Origin: Pseudomonas sp. Irchel 3E13
Lineage (GTDB): Bacteria; Pseudomonadota; Gammaproteobacteria; Pseudomonadales; Pseudomonadaceae
Length of the DNA stretch: 64,000 bases
Direction of reading: 5' to 3'
NCBI RefSeq assembly: GCF_900187455.1
Contig: NZ_FYDX01000005.1
Location: 1-64,000, forward strand
Positions 23,773 to 34,116 of the stretch are shown piece by piece. Each line of letters starts with the position of its first letter. Position 1 is the stretch's first letter. A model generated the notes under the pieces. That model was not told where the DNA came from. It worked only from the letters and a program-made list of their open reading frames with translations, and did not search any database. Made by a program: the position numbers and the translations under genes.

Positions 23773-24054
23773 GCGACGTCAGGAGGCCGAACGGAGGTGT
23801 CTGTAGGGGGCAGGTGCGTAGCACCCTTCGGCGTAGCCGAAGACGCGAGGTGAAGACTTGCGAAGCAAGTCGTAGGCCGCGTGGCCCCCGGAAGACACCG
23901 GAGGGAGGGGACCCGGAGCGCAGCGTAGGGCCGGATGCAGGAGCCAGCGGTTTTCGTCCATTTTGCCAAGACAAAATGGACTCGCCGTAAAGGCGAAAGG
24001 GGCCGGCGGCGTCGCCGCATCGAACGGATAAGTTCGCAAAGCCGAAGCCAAAGC
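23773..24054 (-). repeat. Structured intergenic repeat, copy B
   Basis: This is the partner of 23273-23551 in opposite orientation. The inner hairpin reads GTCCATTTTG / CAAAATGGAC (23956-23981), with the same TCTTGG loop when read on the minus strand. It differs from copy A at 6 of 10 base pairs, each difference matched on the other arm. It ends about 30 bp before the sprT stop, so it may also lie in the sprT 3' untranslated region. Confidence 0.8.
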
Positions 24055-24082
24055 GCCCCAGTATTCCATGAAGAACAAAGGC

Positions 24083-24577
24083 TCACTCCACCCGCGTTTC
24101 CCCGCTGAACACCAAGGTCTGTCGGCAGCGCCGACACAGATACCGCCGTCCCTGCCTGACCAGCCCGTGTCGCTGCGCTGAAAACGGGAAATCACTCCCG
24201 GCGCAAGGGCAACGGTAGATATAACGAGTCACGGTGCGGCGCTTGACGTCGTAGTTGTGGCAGCGATTGGGCGGCAGTTCATAGACCCCGCGCATGATCA
24301 GTTGCCATTCCTCGCCATGCGGCTGGATACGGTCGCCGAACAACTGGTGCGCCACCAGGTGGGCGACCTCGTGGGCGACGGTCTGGCGCAGGAAATCCTC
24401 GCTGTTCTCCCTGTACAACTGGAGATTGAAGCGCAGCAGGTTCTCGTGCAGATGGGCGACACCGGCTTTCTGCCCGCGCAGCTTGAAGCTGACGGCGGGG
24501 CGGTGGAAGGGACGTTTGAAAAAGGCTTCGGCTTGCTTGTAGCAGTCTTCGACGCGGGTTTTGAGCAGCTCTGGCAT
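24083..24577 (-). CDS. sprT: SprT-family zinc metalloprotein
   Basis: This 164-residue SprT protein has the gluzincin motif HEVAH (H69, E70, H73) and a C-terminal zinc-ribbon with CPCAGSDF and CRRCRQ. The VSFKLRGQKAGVAHL block is typical of the family. Its eukaryotic relative Spartan degrades DNA-protein crosslinks, but the bacterial role is not settled. It runs toward the structured repeat; an unrelated YIP1 gene lies upstream in the same direction, separated by a hairpin. Confidence 0.92.
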   Translation of the reverse strand: MPELLKTRVEDCYKQAEAFFKRPFHRPAVSFKLRGQKAGVAHLHENLLRFNLQLYRENSEDFLRQTVAHEVAHLVAHQLFGDRIQPHGEEWQLIMRGVYELPPNRCHNYDVKRRTVTRYIYRCPCAGSDFPFSAQRHGLVRQGRRYLCRRCRQTLVFSGETRVE

Positions 24578-24653
24578 GTGGTCGGGTACTCCTGAGCGGC
24601 CGATTATGCCGCAACCATGAGCGCGCTGCCGAGACCGCCGGTCCGCAGACGAA

Positions 24654-24679
24654 GTCAGGCCGCCTTGCGGCGGCCTGAC
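24654..24679 (-). terminator. Terminator-like hairpin after the YIP1 gene
   Basis: GTCAGGCCGCC / GGCGGCCTGAC with loop TTGC is a perfect 11-bp stem. It lies between yip1 and sprT on the minus strand, with only a short T-rich tail (TTCGTCT). Confidence 0.6.
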
Positions 24680-24709
24680 GGTATTGCCCCTAAGTTGCTG
24701 GCATTTTTG

Positions 24710-25309
24710 CTAATTGGTGTAGACGGGCCCCACGCCCAGTCCCCAGGTGATGACGGTGAACGCCATGATGGCAACCAGTACCACCAGCCCGACGGCCAGC
24801 ACCGAACTCGAGAACAGGAACCCTTCGTCCGAAGGGATGTTCATGAAGGTCGGCAGCCCGACGTAGAGCAGGTAGACCGTGTAACAGATGGCCGCCGTGC
24901 CGACGATCATCCCCAGCCACAGGTGTGGGTAAAGCGCCGCCAGGCCGCCGATGAACAGCGGGGTGGCGGTGTAGGTGGCGAACGCGATGCATTGCGCCAG
25001 GCTCGGGTTGGCGTCGTAGGTACGCGCCATCCAGTGGATGAAGGCGCCCATGACCGCAACGCCGGCGATCATGGCCAGGTAGGACATGACGGTCATCCAT
25101 ATTGCGCTTTCCATGGTCAGCATGACCGGGGCGCGCTCGCCGATGACCCAGCCCACCTGGGTGGTGCCGATAAACGCCGATACCGCGGGAATTGCCGCCA
25201 GTATCAGGGTGTGGGTGAGGTACATGTGGCTGATGGATTCTTCTTCGCCACGGATTTCCCGCCATTCCTGGTCGGGGTGTGTGAACAGCCCTACAACGTG
25301 ATGGATCAT
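24710..25309 (-). CDS. YIP1 family inner-membrane protein
   Basis: This 199-residue protein opens MIHHVVGLFTHPDQEWREIR, a typical start of the family, and has about five membrane helices (roughly 36-56, 70-95, 110-130, 135-160 and 170-195). Residue M40 of the longer frame is chosen because GGAG lies just ahead of it and the extra N-terminus lacks family features. The function is unknown. The gene is divergent from ttcA; the 327 bp between (25310-25636) must hold both promoters, but I see no clear regulator site there. Confidence 0.82.
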   Translation of the reverse strand: MIHHVVGLFTHPDQEWREIRGEEESISHMYLTHTLILAAIPAVSAFIGTTQVGWVIGERAPVMLTMESAIWMTVMSYLAMIAGVAVMGAFIHWMARTYDANPSLAQCIAFATYTATPLFIGGLAALYPHLWLGMIVGTAAICYTVYLLYVGLPTFMNIPSDEGFLFSSSVLAVGLVVLVAIMAFTVITWGLGVGPVYTN

Positions 25310-25636
25310 GCCAATCACTCCTACGTCGTTTCCAGTCGCCCCCCAAACGGAGCGCTTGCTAGGTTTCGTACGAACATTGCCTGATCGCCATTCGGCGACT
25401 TCTCGTACAAAACCCGGGGCCCACAAGGCAGGGCCGGGCAGGACAGGCCGCTATTGGTGCGGTCTTATGTCGCAGTATAGAAAGGCGTTCGCCGCACAAA
25501 CCCGCTTTTTTAGAGCAAATCGCGCTGTCAGCGGCGGGCTTGATTCCCTCGCAGTCTTTATCGGAGGGGTCTGTGTCCCGCAGCGGTTTATGCGTAAAAT
25601 ACGCGCCTTTTGTCACACCTCGCGGATTCAAGCGCT

Positions 25637-26461
25637 ATGGGCACCCTTTCGGTCAACCAGAACAAACTGCAAAAACGCCTGCGGCGCCTCGCCGGCGAAG
25701 CCATCGCCGACTACAACATGATCGAAGATGGCGACAAGGTCATGGTCTGCCTGTCTGGCGGCAAGGACAGCTACACCATGCTCGACGTTCTGCTGCACCT
25801 GCAGAAAGTGGCGCCGATCAAGTTCGAGATCGTCGCGGTGAACATGGACCAGAAGCAGCCCGGCTTCCCCGAGGATGTACTGCCGGCTTACCTGGCGACC
25901 CTCGGCGTCGAGTACCACATCGTCGAGAAAGATACCTACTCGGTGGTCAAGGAACTGATCCCGGAAGGCAAGACCACCTGCTCGCTGTGCTCGCGCCTGC
26001 GCCGCGGCACGCTGTACACCTTCGCCGACGAGATCGGCGCGACCAAGATGGCCCTCGGTCACCACCGCGACGACATCGTCGAGACCTTCTTCCTCAACAT
26101 GTTCTTCAACGGCACCATGAAAGCCATGCCGCCGAAGCTGCGTGCCGACGATGGCCGCAACGTGGTGATCCGCCCGCTGGCCTACTGCTCCGAGAAGGAC
26201 ATCCAGGCCTACTCGGACATGAAGGAATTCCCGATCATCCCGTGCAACCTCTGCGGCTCCCAGGAAAACCTGCAGCGCCAGGTGGTCAAGGACATGCTGG
26301 TGGAGTGGGAACGCAAAACCCCGGGCCGTACCGACAGCATCTTCCGCAGCCTGCAGAACGTGGTGCCATCGCAGCTCGCCGACCGCAACCTGTTCGACTT
26401 CACCAGCCTCTCCATCGATGAAACGGCCACCCCGCGTTTCCTCAACGTGCTGAACCTCTGA
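25637..26461 (+). CDS. ttcA: tRNA 2-thiocytidine synthetase TtcA
   Basis: This 274-residue enzyme thiolates cytidine 32 of tRNA using ATP and an Fe-S cluster. The PP-loop SGGKDS lies at 40-45. Cluster cysteines are visible as C115/C118 (CSLC) and C203/C206 (CNLC). [19 protein letters not shown] is the second family block. ATG 25637 is preferred over an upstream in-frame start at 25610 because homologues start [10 protein letters not shown]. The Tag-like gene starts three bases past the stop, so they are co-transcribed. Confidence 0.95.
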   Translation: MGTLSVNQNKLQKRLRRLAGEAIADYNMIEDGDKVMVCLSGGKDSYTMLDVLLHLQKVAPIKFEIVAVNMDQKQPGFPEDVLPAYLATLGVEYHIVEKDTYSVVKELIPEGKTTCSLCSRLRRGTLYTFADEIGATKMALGHHRDDIVETFFLNMFFNGTMKAMPPKLRADDGRNVVIRPLAYCSEKDIQAYSDMKEFPIIPCNLCGSQENLQRQVVKDMLVEWERKTPGRTDSIFRSLQNVVPSQLADRNLFDFTSLSIDETATPRFLNVLNL

Positions 26462-26464
26462 CCC

Positions 26465-27136
26465 ATGCGCGATTACCAGTGGCTGTATGAGTACTGCCTG
26501 AACCGCTTCGGTTCCGCCGCCGCGCTGGAGGCGTACCTGCCCCAGCCGAAAACCCCGGCTCAGTTGCGCGCCATCGGTGATGACCGCTATCTCTCGACCC
26601 TGGCCCTGCGGGTCTTCCGTGCCGGGCTCAAGCACAGCCTGGTGGACGCCAAGTGGCCGGCGTTCGAAGAGGTGTTCTTCGGTTTCGATCCGGAGAAAGT
26701 CGTGCTGATGGGCGGCGAGCACCTGGAGCGGCTGATGCAGGATGCGCGCTTGATCCGTCACCTGGGCAAGCTCAAGAGCGTCCCGCGCAATGCGCAGATG
26801 GTTCTCGATGTACAGAAGGACAAGGGCAGCTTCGGCGCGTTGATCGCCGACTGGCCGGTAACCGACATCACCGGGCTGTGGAAGTACCTGACCAAGCATG
26901 GCAACCAGTTGGGCGGGTTATCGGCGCCACGCTTTTTGCGCATGGTCGGCAAGGACACCTTCATCCCCACCGATGACATGGCCGCCGCGCTGATCGCTCA
27001 GGAAGTGATCGACAAAAAGCCCACCAGCCAGCGTGACCTGGCCCTGGTGCAAGCGGCGTTCAACCAGTGGCATGCCGAGAGCGGGCGACCGCTGTGCCAG
27101 TTGTCGGTGATGCTGGCGCATACGGTCAATCACTGA
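26465..27136 (+). CDS. DNA-3-methyladenine glycosylase I (Tag)-like protein, divergent
   Basis: This 223-residue protein resembles Tag in the middle: FEEVFFGFDPEKVVLMGGEHLERLMQDARLIRHLGKLKSVPRNA follows Tag's FDPxKVAAM...LVQDAGIIRHRGKI. However, the Tag N-terminus with its zinc ligands (CGW..., His 17) is missing, the paired C-terminal His/Cys ligands are not visible, and the helix LEGQQAGLSW is here LRVFRAGLKH, losing the base-binding Glu and Trp. It may act on other lesions or not be a glycosylase. It sits three bases after ttcA. Confidence 0.65.
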   Translation: MRDYQWLYEYCLNRFGSAAALEAYLPQPKTPAQLRAIGDDRYLSTLALRVFRAGLKHSLVDAKWPAFEEVFFGFDPEKVVLMGGEHLERLMQDARLIRHLGKLKSVPRNAQMVLDVQKDKGSFGALIADWPVTDITGLWKYLTKHGNQLGGLSAPRFLRMVGKDTFIPTDDMAAALIAQEVIDKKPTSQRDLALVQAAFNQWHAESGRPLCQLSVMLAHTVNH

Positions 27137-27166
27137 TTTCCAGGCAACCACAGTGATTCGGCGCGG

Positions 27167-27203
27167 AACCTGTAGGAGCGGCTAACGGCCGCTCCTACAG
27201 GTT
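27167..27203 (+). terminator. REP-like terminator hairpin
   Basis: The 16-bp stem AACCTGTAGGAGCGGC / GCCGCTCCTACAGGTT with a 5-base loop contains the REP core GTAGGAGC. It lies between convergent genes and probably ends transcripts from both sides. Confidence 0.7.
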
Positions 27204-27230
27204 TCTGCGTCAACCCGCGAGCCTTTCAAA

Positions 27231-28595
<1,365 letters not shown>

Positions 28596-28681
28596 GTCAG
28601 GGTCGCATCTGGCTGTGAGTGGCGGGTATTCTAACCGCAGCGTATTGGCATTTTGCTTGAATCTTGAAGAAGGATTGACCC

Positions 28682-29146
28682 ATGACAAGGCGTTTGGCAG
28701 CAGCCCTGGCCATCACCGCGAGCCTGCTGCTCGGTGGCTGCGGTGCGGACTACGGCCTCGACCAGAACGGCAACACGGTGAAAGCCGAACAACTCGACGG
28801 ACGCTGGGTAGTGCTCAACTACTGGGCGGAATGGTGCAGCCCGTGCCGCGTCGAGATTCCCGAACTGAACCACTTCGCCAAAGAATGGCAGCCCCAGGGC
28901 GTGACGGTGGTCGGGGTGAATTTCGACGGTTTGCAGGGCGAGGAACTGAAGAAGGCCAGTGAAGCCATGGGCATCGGTTTTACCGTGCTGGCCGACGATC
29001 CCGCCGAACGCTATGACCTGCCACGCAGCGAAGCGCTGCCGGTGACCTACATCATCGATGACAAGGGCAAGGTGCGGGAGCAGTTGATGGGCGAGCAGAC
29101 CGAGGCGGGGTTGGTGGAGAAGATCAAGGCGCTCAAGGGCGCCTGA
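28682..29146 (+). CDS. TlpA-like thioredoxin-fold lipoprotein
   Basis: This is a 154-residue periplasmic thiol-disulfide protein. The lipobox LLGGC places the lipidated Cys at 20. The redox motif WCSPC has C52 and C55. LPVTYIIDDKGKVREQLMGE provides the cis-Pro (LPVT) characteristic of the fold. It probably keeps envelope thiols reduced or supports cytochrome maturation; no partner gene shows which. It is monocistronic, followed by a REP doublet. Confidence 0.88.
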   Translation: MTRRLAAALAITASLLLGGCGADYGLDQNGNTVKAEQLDGRWVVLNYWAEWCSPCRVEIPELNHFAKEWQPQGVTVVGVNFDGLQGEELKKASEAMGIGFTVLADDPAERYDLPRSEALPVTYIIDDKGKVREQLMGEQTEAGLVEKIKALKGA

Positions 29147-29159
29147 TAAGGCCATTCGG

Positions 29160-29211
29160 CAGGAGCGAGTTTGTTCGCGAGAATTCTTCGCGAGCAAGCT
29201 CGCTCCTACTG
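29160..29211. repeat. REP doublet
   Basis: GGAGCGAGTTTGTTCGCGAG faces TTCGCGAGCAAGCTCGCTCC with a 5-base centre, between convergent genes. The left unit has diverged at two positions from the window's consensus. Confidence 0.85.
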
Positions 29212-29230
29212 TATCGGGGCGAGCCTGGGC

Positions 29231-29635
29231 TCAGCCTTCCTCAGGCCAGAAGCGCAGCGGCTTGCCTTCGGCAGGCCAGAACCTGACCTGCTCGATCGGC
29301 GAGATGTCCCAGCGCTGGACCGTGGTCAACGCCTGCAGGAAGCGTTTTTCCTGCTCCATCAAGGCCGGGGCACACAGTTTGCGGGTGCTGCCCACGGCGC
29401 CGAAGCTCAGCGTGCTGCCTTGCAGGGTGTACGGCGCGAACCAGTGGTTGCAGCCGGCATTGCCGTACGCCCGGCCATCGGCGGCGAGGGTCAGGGTCAG
29501 GTGGCTGTAGTCCATCAGCGGTCGTTCACCGATCCACTCCAGCACGTAGCTGCGTTCCTGCTCCAGTTTCATCGGCTCGGCCGCGCAACCCGCGAGGGCC
29601 GCGGCGACCAGTCCGCTCAACAGAATCCTGTTCAT
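29231..29635 (-). CDS. META/HslJ-like lipoprotein
   Basis: This 134-residue lipoprotein has a signal sequence with lipobox LAGC (Cys 17). The META-domain blocks are LTLTLAADGRAYGNAGCNHWFAPYTLQGSTLSFG, then STRKLCAPALMEQEKRFLQAL. HslJ-type proteins are envelope proteins of unclear role. Its start overlaps the stop of the upstream zinc-ribbon gene (TAATG), which implies coupled translation. Confidence 0.82.
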   Translation of the reverse strand: MNRILLSGLVAAALAGCAAEPMKLEQERSYVLEWIGERPLMDYSHLTLTLAADGRAYGNAGCNHWFAPYTLQGSTLSFGAVGSTRKLCAPALMEQEKRFLQALTTVQRWDISPIEQVRFWPAEGKPLRFWPEEG

Positions 29636-30072
29636 TACCGCGCCTGCTCCCGGCATTTCGGGCACTGGTGCTTGTCGCCCTTGGTGCTCCAGCCCAGCTC
29701 GGCAACGCGCGCCACGGCGGCCGGTTGCTGGGCTTTCTTGCCCAGTTTGGCGTCGACGGCGAACTCGAAGTCGAGGGTCGCTTCGCAGCTGTCGCAGTTG
29801 ACCTGCCACTGATGTATCGCCAGCTCGCCGAACACCGGACCCGTGGCCACCGCGACCCACTGGCCGCTCGGGTTGATCAGGTGGCGGACGCTGTCGACGG
29901 TCAGGCGCATCGACAGGGTCTTGCTGCCCTTGAGGGTGACCAGCAGAACGTCGCCTTTCTGGATCGAGCCGCCGTTGCCGGTGACCTGGTAACGGCCCGG
30001 CACCAGCGCGCGGCATTCGATCAAGGTGTGTTGCGGGTTGAAGAGGGTGTAGCGGAAATCGTGTTCGACCAT
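29635..30072 (-). CDS. Putative zinc-ribbon protein of unknown function
   Basis: I do not recognise this 145-residue protein. The N-terminal 90 residues look like a small beta domain (YQVTGNGGSIQKGDVLLVTLKG), and two CxxC knuckles follow: C93/C96 (CDSC) and C137/C140 (CPKC), 40 residues apart, suggesting zinc binding. There is no signal peptide, although the coupled downstream gene is a lipoprotein. The gene overlaps that META gene by 3 bases and has its own upstream gap of 30 bp to ldhA. Confidence 0.7.
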   Translation of the reverse strand: MVEHDFRYTLFNPQHTLIECRALVPGRYQVTGNGGSIQKGDVLLVTLKGSKTLSMRLTVDSVRHLINPSGQWVAVATGPVFGELAIHQWQVNCDSCEATLDFEFAVDAKLGKKAQQPAAVARVAELGWSTKGDKHQCPKCREQAR

Positions 30073-30102
30073 GGGGCCTCCAAATTTGCCGCGTATCCTA
30101 CC

Positions 30103-31092
30103 TCATCCCTCCACCAGATTCTGCGGCTGGCCGACCATCCACCGGGCAATGTTGTCCAGGGTGGTGCCGGCAATAGCGGCCAGCGCCTCGCGGGTGAGGA
30201 ACGCCTGGTGCGCGGTGATGATCACGTTGGGGAAGGTCAGCAGCCGTGCCAGCACGTCATCCTGCAGCGGCAGGTCGGAGCGGTCTTCGAAGAAAATCTG
30301 CGCTTCTTCTTCATAGACATCCAGGCCCAGGTAGCCGAGTTGGCCGCTTTTCAGCGCTTCGATCAGCGCCGGCGTGTCCACCAGCGCGCCGCGGCCGGTG
30401 TTGATCAGCATCGCGCCCGGCTGCAGGTCGGCCAGGCTGCGCGGGTTGATCAGGTGTTTGGTCTGCGGTGTCAGCGGGCAATGCAGGCTGATGATGCGCG
30501 ACTCGCGCAGCAACTCGTCGAGCGGCAGGTAGCGGGCGCCGAGGGCTTGCAGCTCAGGGTTGGGGTAGGGGTCGTAGGCCAGCAACTGGCAGCCGAAGCC
30601 GGCCATGATGCGGGCGAAGGCCAGGCCGATCTGGCCGGTGCCGACCACGCCGACGGTCTTGCCGTGCAGGTCGAAGCCGGTCAGGCCGTGCAGGCTGAAA
30701 TCGCCTTCGCGGGTGCGGTTGTAGGCGCGGTGCAGGCGCCGGTTCAGCGCCAGGATCAGGGCGACCGCATGTTCGGCCACGGCGTGGGGTGAATAGGCCG
30801 GCACCCGCACCACGGTCAGGCCCAGGCGCCGGGCGGCGGGCAGGTCGACATGGTTGTAGCCCGCCGAACGCAGTGCGATCAGTCGCGTGCCGCCTGCTGC
30901 CAGGCGCTCCAGCACCGGCGCGGACAGGTCGTCGTTGATGAAGGCGCAGACCACCTCATGGCCGGCGGCCAGGGCGGAAGTGTCCTCGGTCAGGCGGCCG
31001 GGCTGGAAGTGCAGTTCCAGGTCCGGCACTGCCGTGGCGGCGTTGAAACTGTCCTGGTCATAGGCCTGACTGCTGAAAAACAAGGCACGCAT
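30103..31092 (-). CDS. ldhA: D-lactate dehydrogenase (2-hydroxyacid dehydrogenase family)
   Basis: This 329-residue NAD-dependent enzyme reduces pyruvate to D-lactate. The Rossmann motif is VGVVGTGQIGLAFARIM. Catalytic Arg lies in NTGRGALVD, Glu in VYEEE and His in TAHQAFLT. YNHVDLPAARRLGLTVVRVPAYSPHAVAEHAV is typical of the fermentative D-LDH branch. ATG 31092 is chosen over 31098 because GGGAG lies 7 bases ahead of it. It lies just downstream of gacS in the same direction, as in P. aeruginosa. Confidence 0.92.
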   Translation of the reverse strand: MRALFFSSQAYDQDSFNAATAVPDLELHFQPGRLTEDTSALAAGHEVVCAFINDDLSAPVLERLAAGGTRLIALRSAGYNHVDLPAARRLGLTVVRVPAYSPHAVAEHAVALILALNRRLHRAYNRTREGDFSLHGLTGFDLHGKTVGVVGTGQIGLAFARIMAGFGCQLLAYDPYPNPELQALGARYLPLDELLRESRIISLHCPLTPQTKHLINPRSLADLQPGAMLINTGRGALVDTPALIEALKSGQLGYLGLDVYEEEAQIFFEDRSDLPLQDDVLARLLTFPNVIITAHQAFLTREALAAIAGTTLDNIARWMVGQPQNLVEG

Positions 31093-31159
31093 GGTCATGC
31101 TCCCGATCGATCGAATGGCGCCAGTGTAGCCAAGCCGGCAAAAACAGCCTTGCCCCAGG

Positions 31160-33913
31160 TCAGGCGCTCTGGCGCGCGGCCCAGGTCAGGCGGTCGATGG
31201 CCCGTTCCAGTTCGTCCAGCGACTGCGGCGCCTCCGGATCGTCCTGCTTGAGCAGGGTTTCGCTGCGCTGGCAGGCGGCGCGCAACTGCGGTACGCCACA
31301 GTAGCGGGTCGCGCCATTGAGACGGTGGACCCGCTCGATGGTCGCGGCGCGGTCATCGGCATCGCGGGCGGCACGGATCGCCAGGCGATCGGACTCCAGC
31401 GACGCCAGCAACATCGCCAGCATGTCGGCCGCCAGGTCCGGTTTGCCGGCGGCCAGGCGCAAGCCTTCATCCGGGTCCAGCACCCTCAGTTCGCTGCCGC
31501 CGTGGTACGGCTCGGGCTGGCGTTCGGTGCGGTTGAGGCTGACCGGCAAACCGGTCCATTTCTGCACCACCTGGGCCAGTTGTCGGTCGCTGATCGGTTT
31601 GGTCAGGTAGTCGTCCATGCCGCTGTGCAGCAGGGCGCGTTTTTCGTTGGCCATGGCGTGGGCGGTGAGCGCCACGATGGGCAGCGCCTGGCCGCCCTGG
31701 CCGGCTTCCCAGCGGCGGATCTGTTCGGTGCACTCGCGACCGTCCATGCCCGGCATCTGCACGTCCATCAGCACCAGGTCGAAGTTGTCCTGCTGCACCG
31801 CCTTGATCGCCGAGGCGCCGCAGTCCACGGCGAGCACTTCGGCGCCGAGGTCTTCCAGCAGGGTCTGCACCAGCAGCAGGTTGGCCGGGTTGTCATCGAC
31901 GCAAAGCACTTTGGGCAGGCGCTGGCCCGGTGGGGGCTTTATCTCGCTGTTGCTGCGCCGTGGCTGGATGAGTTCCAGCAGCGCCCGGCGCAGTTTGCGC
32001 GTGCAGGCCGGCTTGGCGTAGAGCTGGCCGTGGGCGTTGGGCAGGAAGGGGTGATACAGCGCTTGTTCGGTGGTCGGGCACAGCACCAGGGCCTGGCAGG
32101 CGAAATGCTCAAGACGCTGGATCAACTGGCCCAGCCGCTCCGGCGGCAGGTCATGCAGGTTGACCCCGAGCACCGCCAACTCAAAGCGCTGGCCGGCGAG
32201 CCGCGCCGCCTCGACGCCGCTGAGCAGGTGTTCGGGCGAACTGAAGGTGGTGACGTTCAGCCCGCAGTCTTCCAGTTGATGTTCAAGGGCCTGAAGGGCC
32301 AGTTCGTGGTTGTCGACGATGGCGGTGCGCCGGCCTTGAAGAATCGGCAGCGGTTGGTCTTCGATCGTGTCGCGGGCCTTGGGCAGGTTCAGGCTGACCC
32401 AGAACTGCGAGCCTTCGCCCGGCGTGCTGTCGACGCCGATCTCGCCGCCCATCTGCTCGATCAGACGCTTGGAAATCACCAGCCCCAGGCCGGTGCCGCC
32501 GGGTTGCCGCGACAGCGAGTTGTCGGCCTGGCTGAAGGCCTGGAACAGCGCCCGCACATCCTGCGCCGAGAGGCCGATGCCAGTGTCCTGAATACTGATG
32601 CGCAGCTGCACGCTGTCGTCGGTTTCGTCTTCGAGCATGGCGCGGGCGACGATGGTGCCCTCGCGGGTGAATTTGATGGCGTTGCTGACCAGGTTGGTAA
32701 GGATCTGCTTGAGCCGCAGCGGGTCACCCACCAGCGACAGCGGCGTGTCGCGGTAGACCAGGCTGACCAGTTCGAGCTGCTTGGCGTGGGCGGCCGGGGC
32801 GAGGATGGTCAGGGTGTCCTGGATCAGGTCGCGCAGGTTGAACGGAATGCTCTCCAGCACCAGCTTGCCGGCCTCGATCTTCGAGAAGTCGAGAATCTCG
32901 TTGATGATGCCGAGCAGGCTGTCGGCGGATTTTTCGATGGTGCCCAGGTAATCGAGTTGGCGCGGGGTCAGCTCGCTTTTCTGCAACAGGTGGGTGAAAC
33001 CGAGGATGCCGTTGAGCGGGGTACGGATTTCGTGGCTCATGTTGGCGAGGAATTCGGACTTGATCCGGCTGGCCTCCAGGGCCTCCTTACGCGCCATGTC
33101 CAGCTCGATGTTCTGGATCTCGATGGTTTCCAGGTTCTGCCGGACGTCTTCGGTGGCCTGGTCGATGCTGTGCTGCAGTTCTTCGTGGGCGTTGTGCAGG
33201 GTCTCGGCCATGCGGTTGATGCCGCCCGCCAGTTCGTCCAGCTCGTAGCTGCCCATGTTCGGCAGGCGTTCTTCCAGGTTGCCGTCCTTGAGCTGGCTGA
33301 CCGCGTGCTTGATCTGCCCGATCGGGCCGTTGATCGCCCGGCTCATGCGCAGCGCCAGCAGGGTGGTGCCCATCAGGCCGATCAGGATCAACAGCAGGCT
33401 GGCGAACAGGCTGCGATAGCCGCGCAGAAGCGTGCCGCCGTGGGACACCTCGATTTCCACCCAGCCGAGCAGGCGGTCGACTTCCTGCGGCACTGGCTCG
33501 TCGGCAAGGTCGCGGTGACGACCGAACACCGGCAGCAGGTAACGGGTCGCATCGCTGCCGGAGCGTTGCAGCAGTTGGGTGCCGCCACCGGCGGGCGGCA
33601 GGTTGAGCATGCTCGGGCCGGCGTGGGCCAGGCTGCCGCGGTCGGGGGAGAGGAACGACACCGCGCGCACGTCGGGCTGTTCCAGGGTCTGGGTGGCGAT
33701 GCGCTCCAGTTGCGCTCGGTCCTTGCGCGCCAGGGCCGGCGCCACCAGCGGCGCCAGGCTCTCGGCGACCATCCGTCCGCGCTGGAGCAGTTGGGTCTGC
33801 AATTCGTTTTGTTGCACCCACGTGAAATAGCCGCCCAGTACCAGCGCCATGGTCGCGGCGGGAACGACGGCGAGCAGCAGTACGCGAGTCCTGATTCCAA
33901 AACGATTCAGCAC
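31160..33913 (-). CDS. gacS: Hybrid sensor kinase GacS
   Basis: This is the 917-residue master kinase of the Gac/Rsm pathway, acting through GacA and small RNAs on secondary metabolism and biofilm. A first membrane helix (about 10-30), a periplasmic domain and a second helix (about 170-190) precede a HAMP. HisKA has H294 ([15 protein letters not shown]), and the HATPase has DTGIGLS and [14 protein letters not shown] receiver-like region with VDNHE is degenerate; a full receiver has VDDNPAN and [13 protein letters not shown]. The C-terminal HPt contains [12 protein letters not shown]. This tripartite layout is that of GacS/BarA. Confidence 0.95.
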   Translation of the reverse strand: MLNRFGIRTRVLLLAVVPAATMALVLGGYFTWVQQNELQTQLLQRGRMVAESLAPLVAPALARKDRAQLERIATQTLEQPDVRAVSFLSPDRGSLAHAGPSMLNLPPAGGGTQLLQRSGSDATRYLLPVFGRHRDLADEPVPQEVDRLLGWVEIEVSHGGTLLRGYRSLFASLLLILIGLMGTTLLALRMSRAINGPIGQIKHAVSQLKDGNLEERLPNMGSYELDELAGGINRMAETLHNAHEELQHSIDQATEDVRQNLETIEIQNIELDMARKEALEASRIKSEFLANMSHEIRTPLNGILGFTHLLQKSELTPRQLDYLGTIEKSADSLLGIINEILDFSKIEAGKLVLESIPFNLRDLIQDTLTILAPAAHAKQLELVSLVYRDTPLSLVGDPLRLKQILTNLVSNAIKFTREGTIVARAMLEDETDDSVQLRISIQDTGIGLSAQDVRALFQAFSQADNSLSRQPGGTGLGLVISKRLIEQMGGEIGVDSTPGEGSQFWVSLNLPKARDTIEDQPLPILQGRRTAIVDNHELALQALEHQLEDCGLNVTTFSSPEHLLSGVEAARLAGQRFELAVLGVNLHDLPPERLGQLIQRLEHFACQALVLCPTTEQALYHPFLPNAHGQLYAKPACTRKLRRALLELIQPRRSNSEIKPPPGQRLPKVLCVDDNPANLLLVQTLLEDLGAEVLAVDCGASAIKAVQQDNFDLVLMDVQMPGMDGRECTEQIRRWEAGQGGQALPIVALTAHAMANEKRALLHSGMDDYLTKPISDRQLAQVVQKWTGLPVSLNRTERQPEPYHGGSELRVLDPDEGLRLAAGKPDLAADMLAMLLASLESDRLAIRAARDADDRAATIERVHRLNGATRYCGVPQLRAACQRSETLLKQDDPEAPQSLDELERAIDRLTWAARQSA

Positions 33914-34070
33914 GCCCGATCTCCTGTGTCTGCGCTGCGCTGGAGGTTCGCTGTCGGGCTGTGCCGACAGGACCAGGGAAGAAAACTACCGCGACTGCCG
34001 GTGTATTGCACTTATTTGTCTCTGGTCGGGTGAGCCGGCCCTTCTACCCTGGTCTGGTTGCCTGGGGGAG

Positions 34071-34105
34071 AGCAATGCTCAATAATCGCGCGATTGAGAA
34101 TTGCT
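34071..34105 (+). promoter_or_regulatory. Inverted repeat upstream of the PirR-like regulator
   Basis: AGCAATGCTCAAT (34071-34083) and ATTGAGAATTGCT (34093-34105) pair at 12 of 13 positions around a 9-bp spacer that is part of the palindrome AATCGCGCGATT. It ends 11 bp before the ATG. It may be an operator or a leader hairpin. Confidence 0.5.
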
Positions 34106-34116
34106 AGCAGCCGCCA

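Noticed and set aside
23264..24195. Several 90-140 codon frames within the large inverted repeat
   Set aside because: Copies A and B differ by single-base length changes that break any common frame, so these are chance frames in a GC-rich structured element.
31325..34033. A 902-codon open frame antisense to gacS
   Set aside because: No recognisable domain and codon pattern mirrors gacS.
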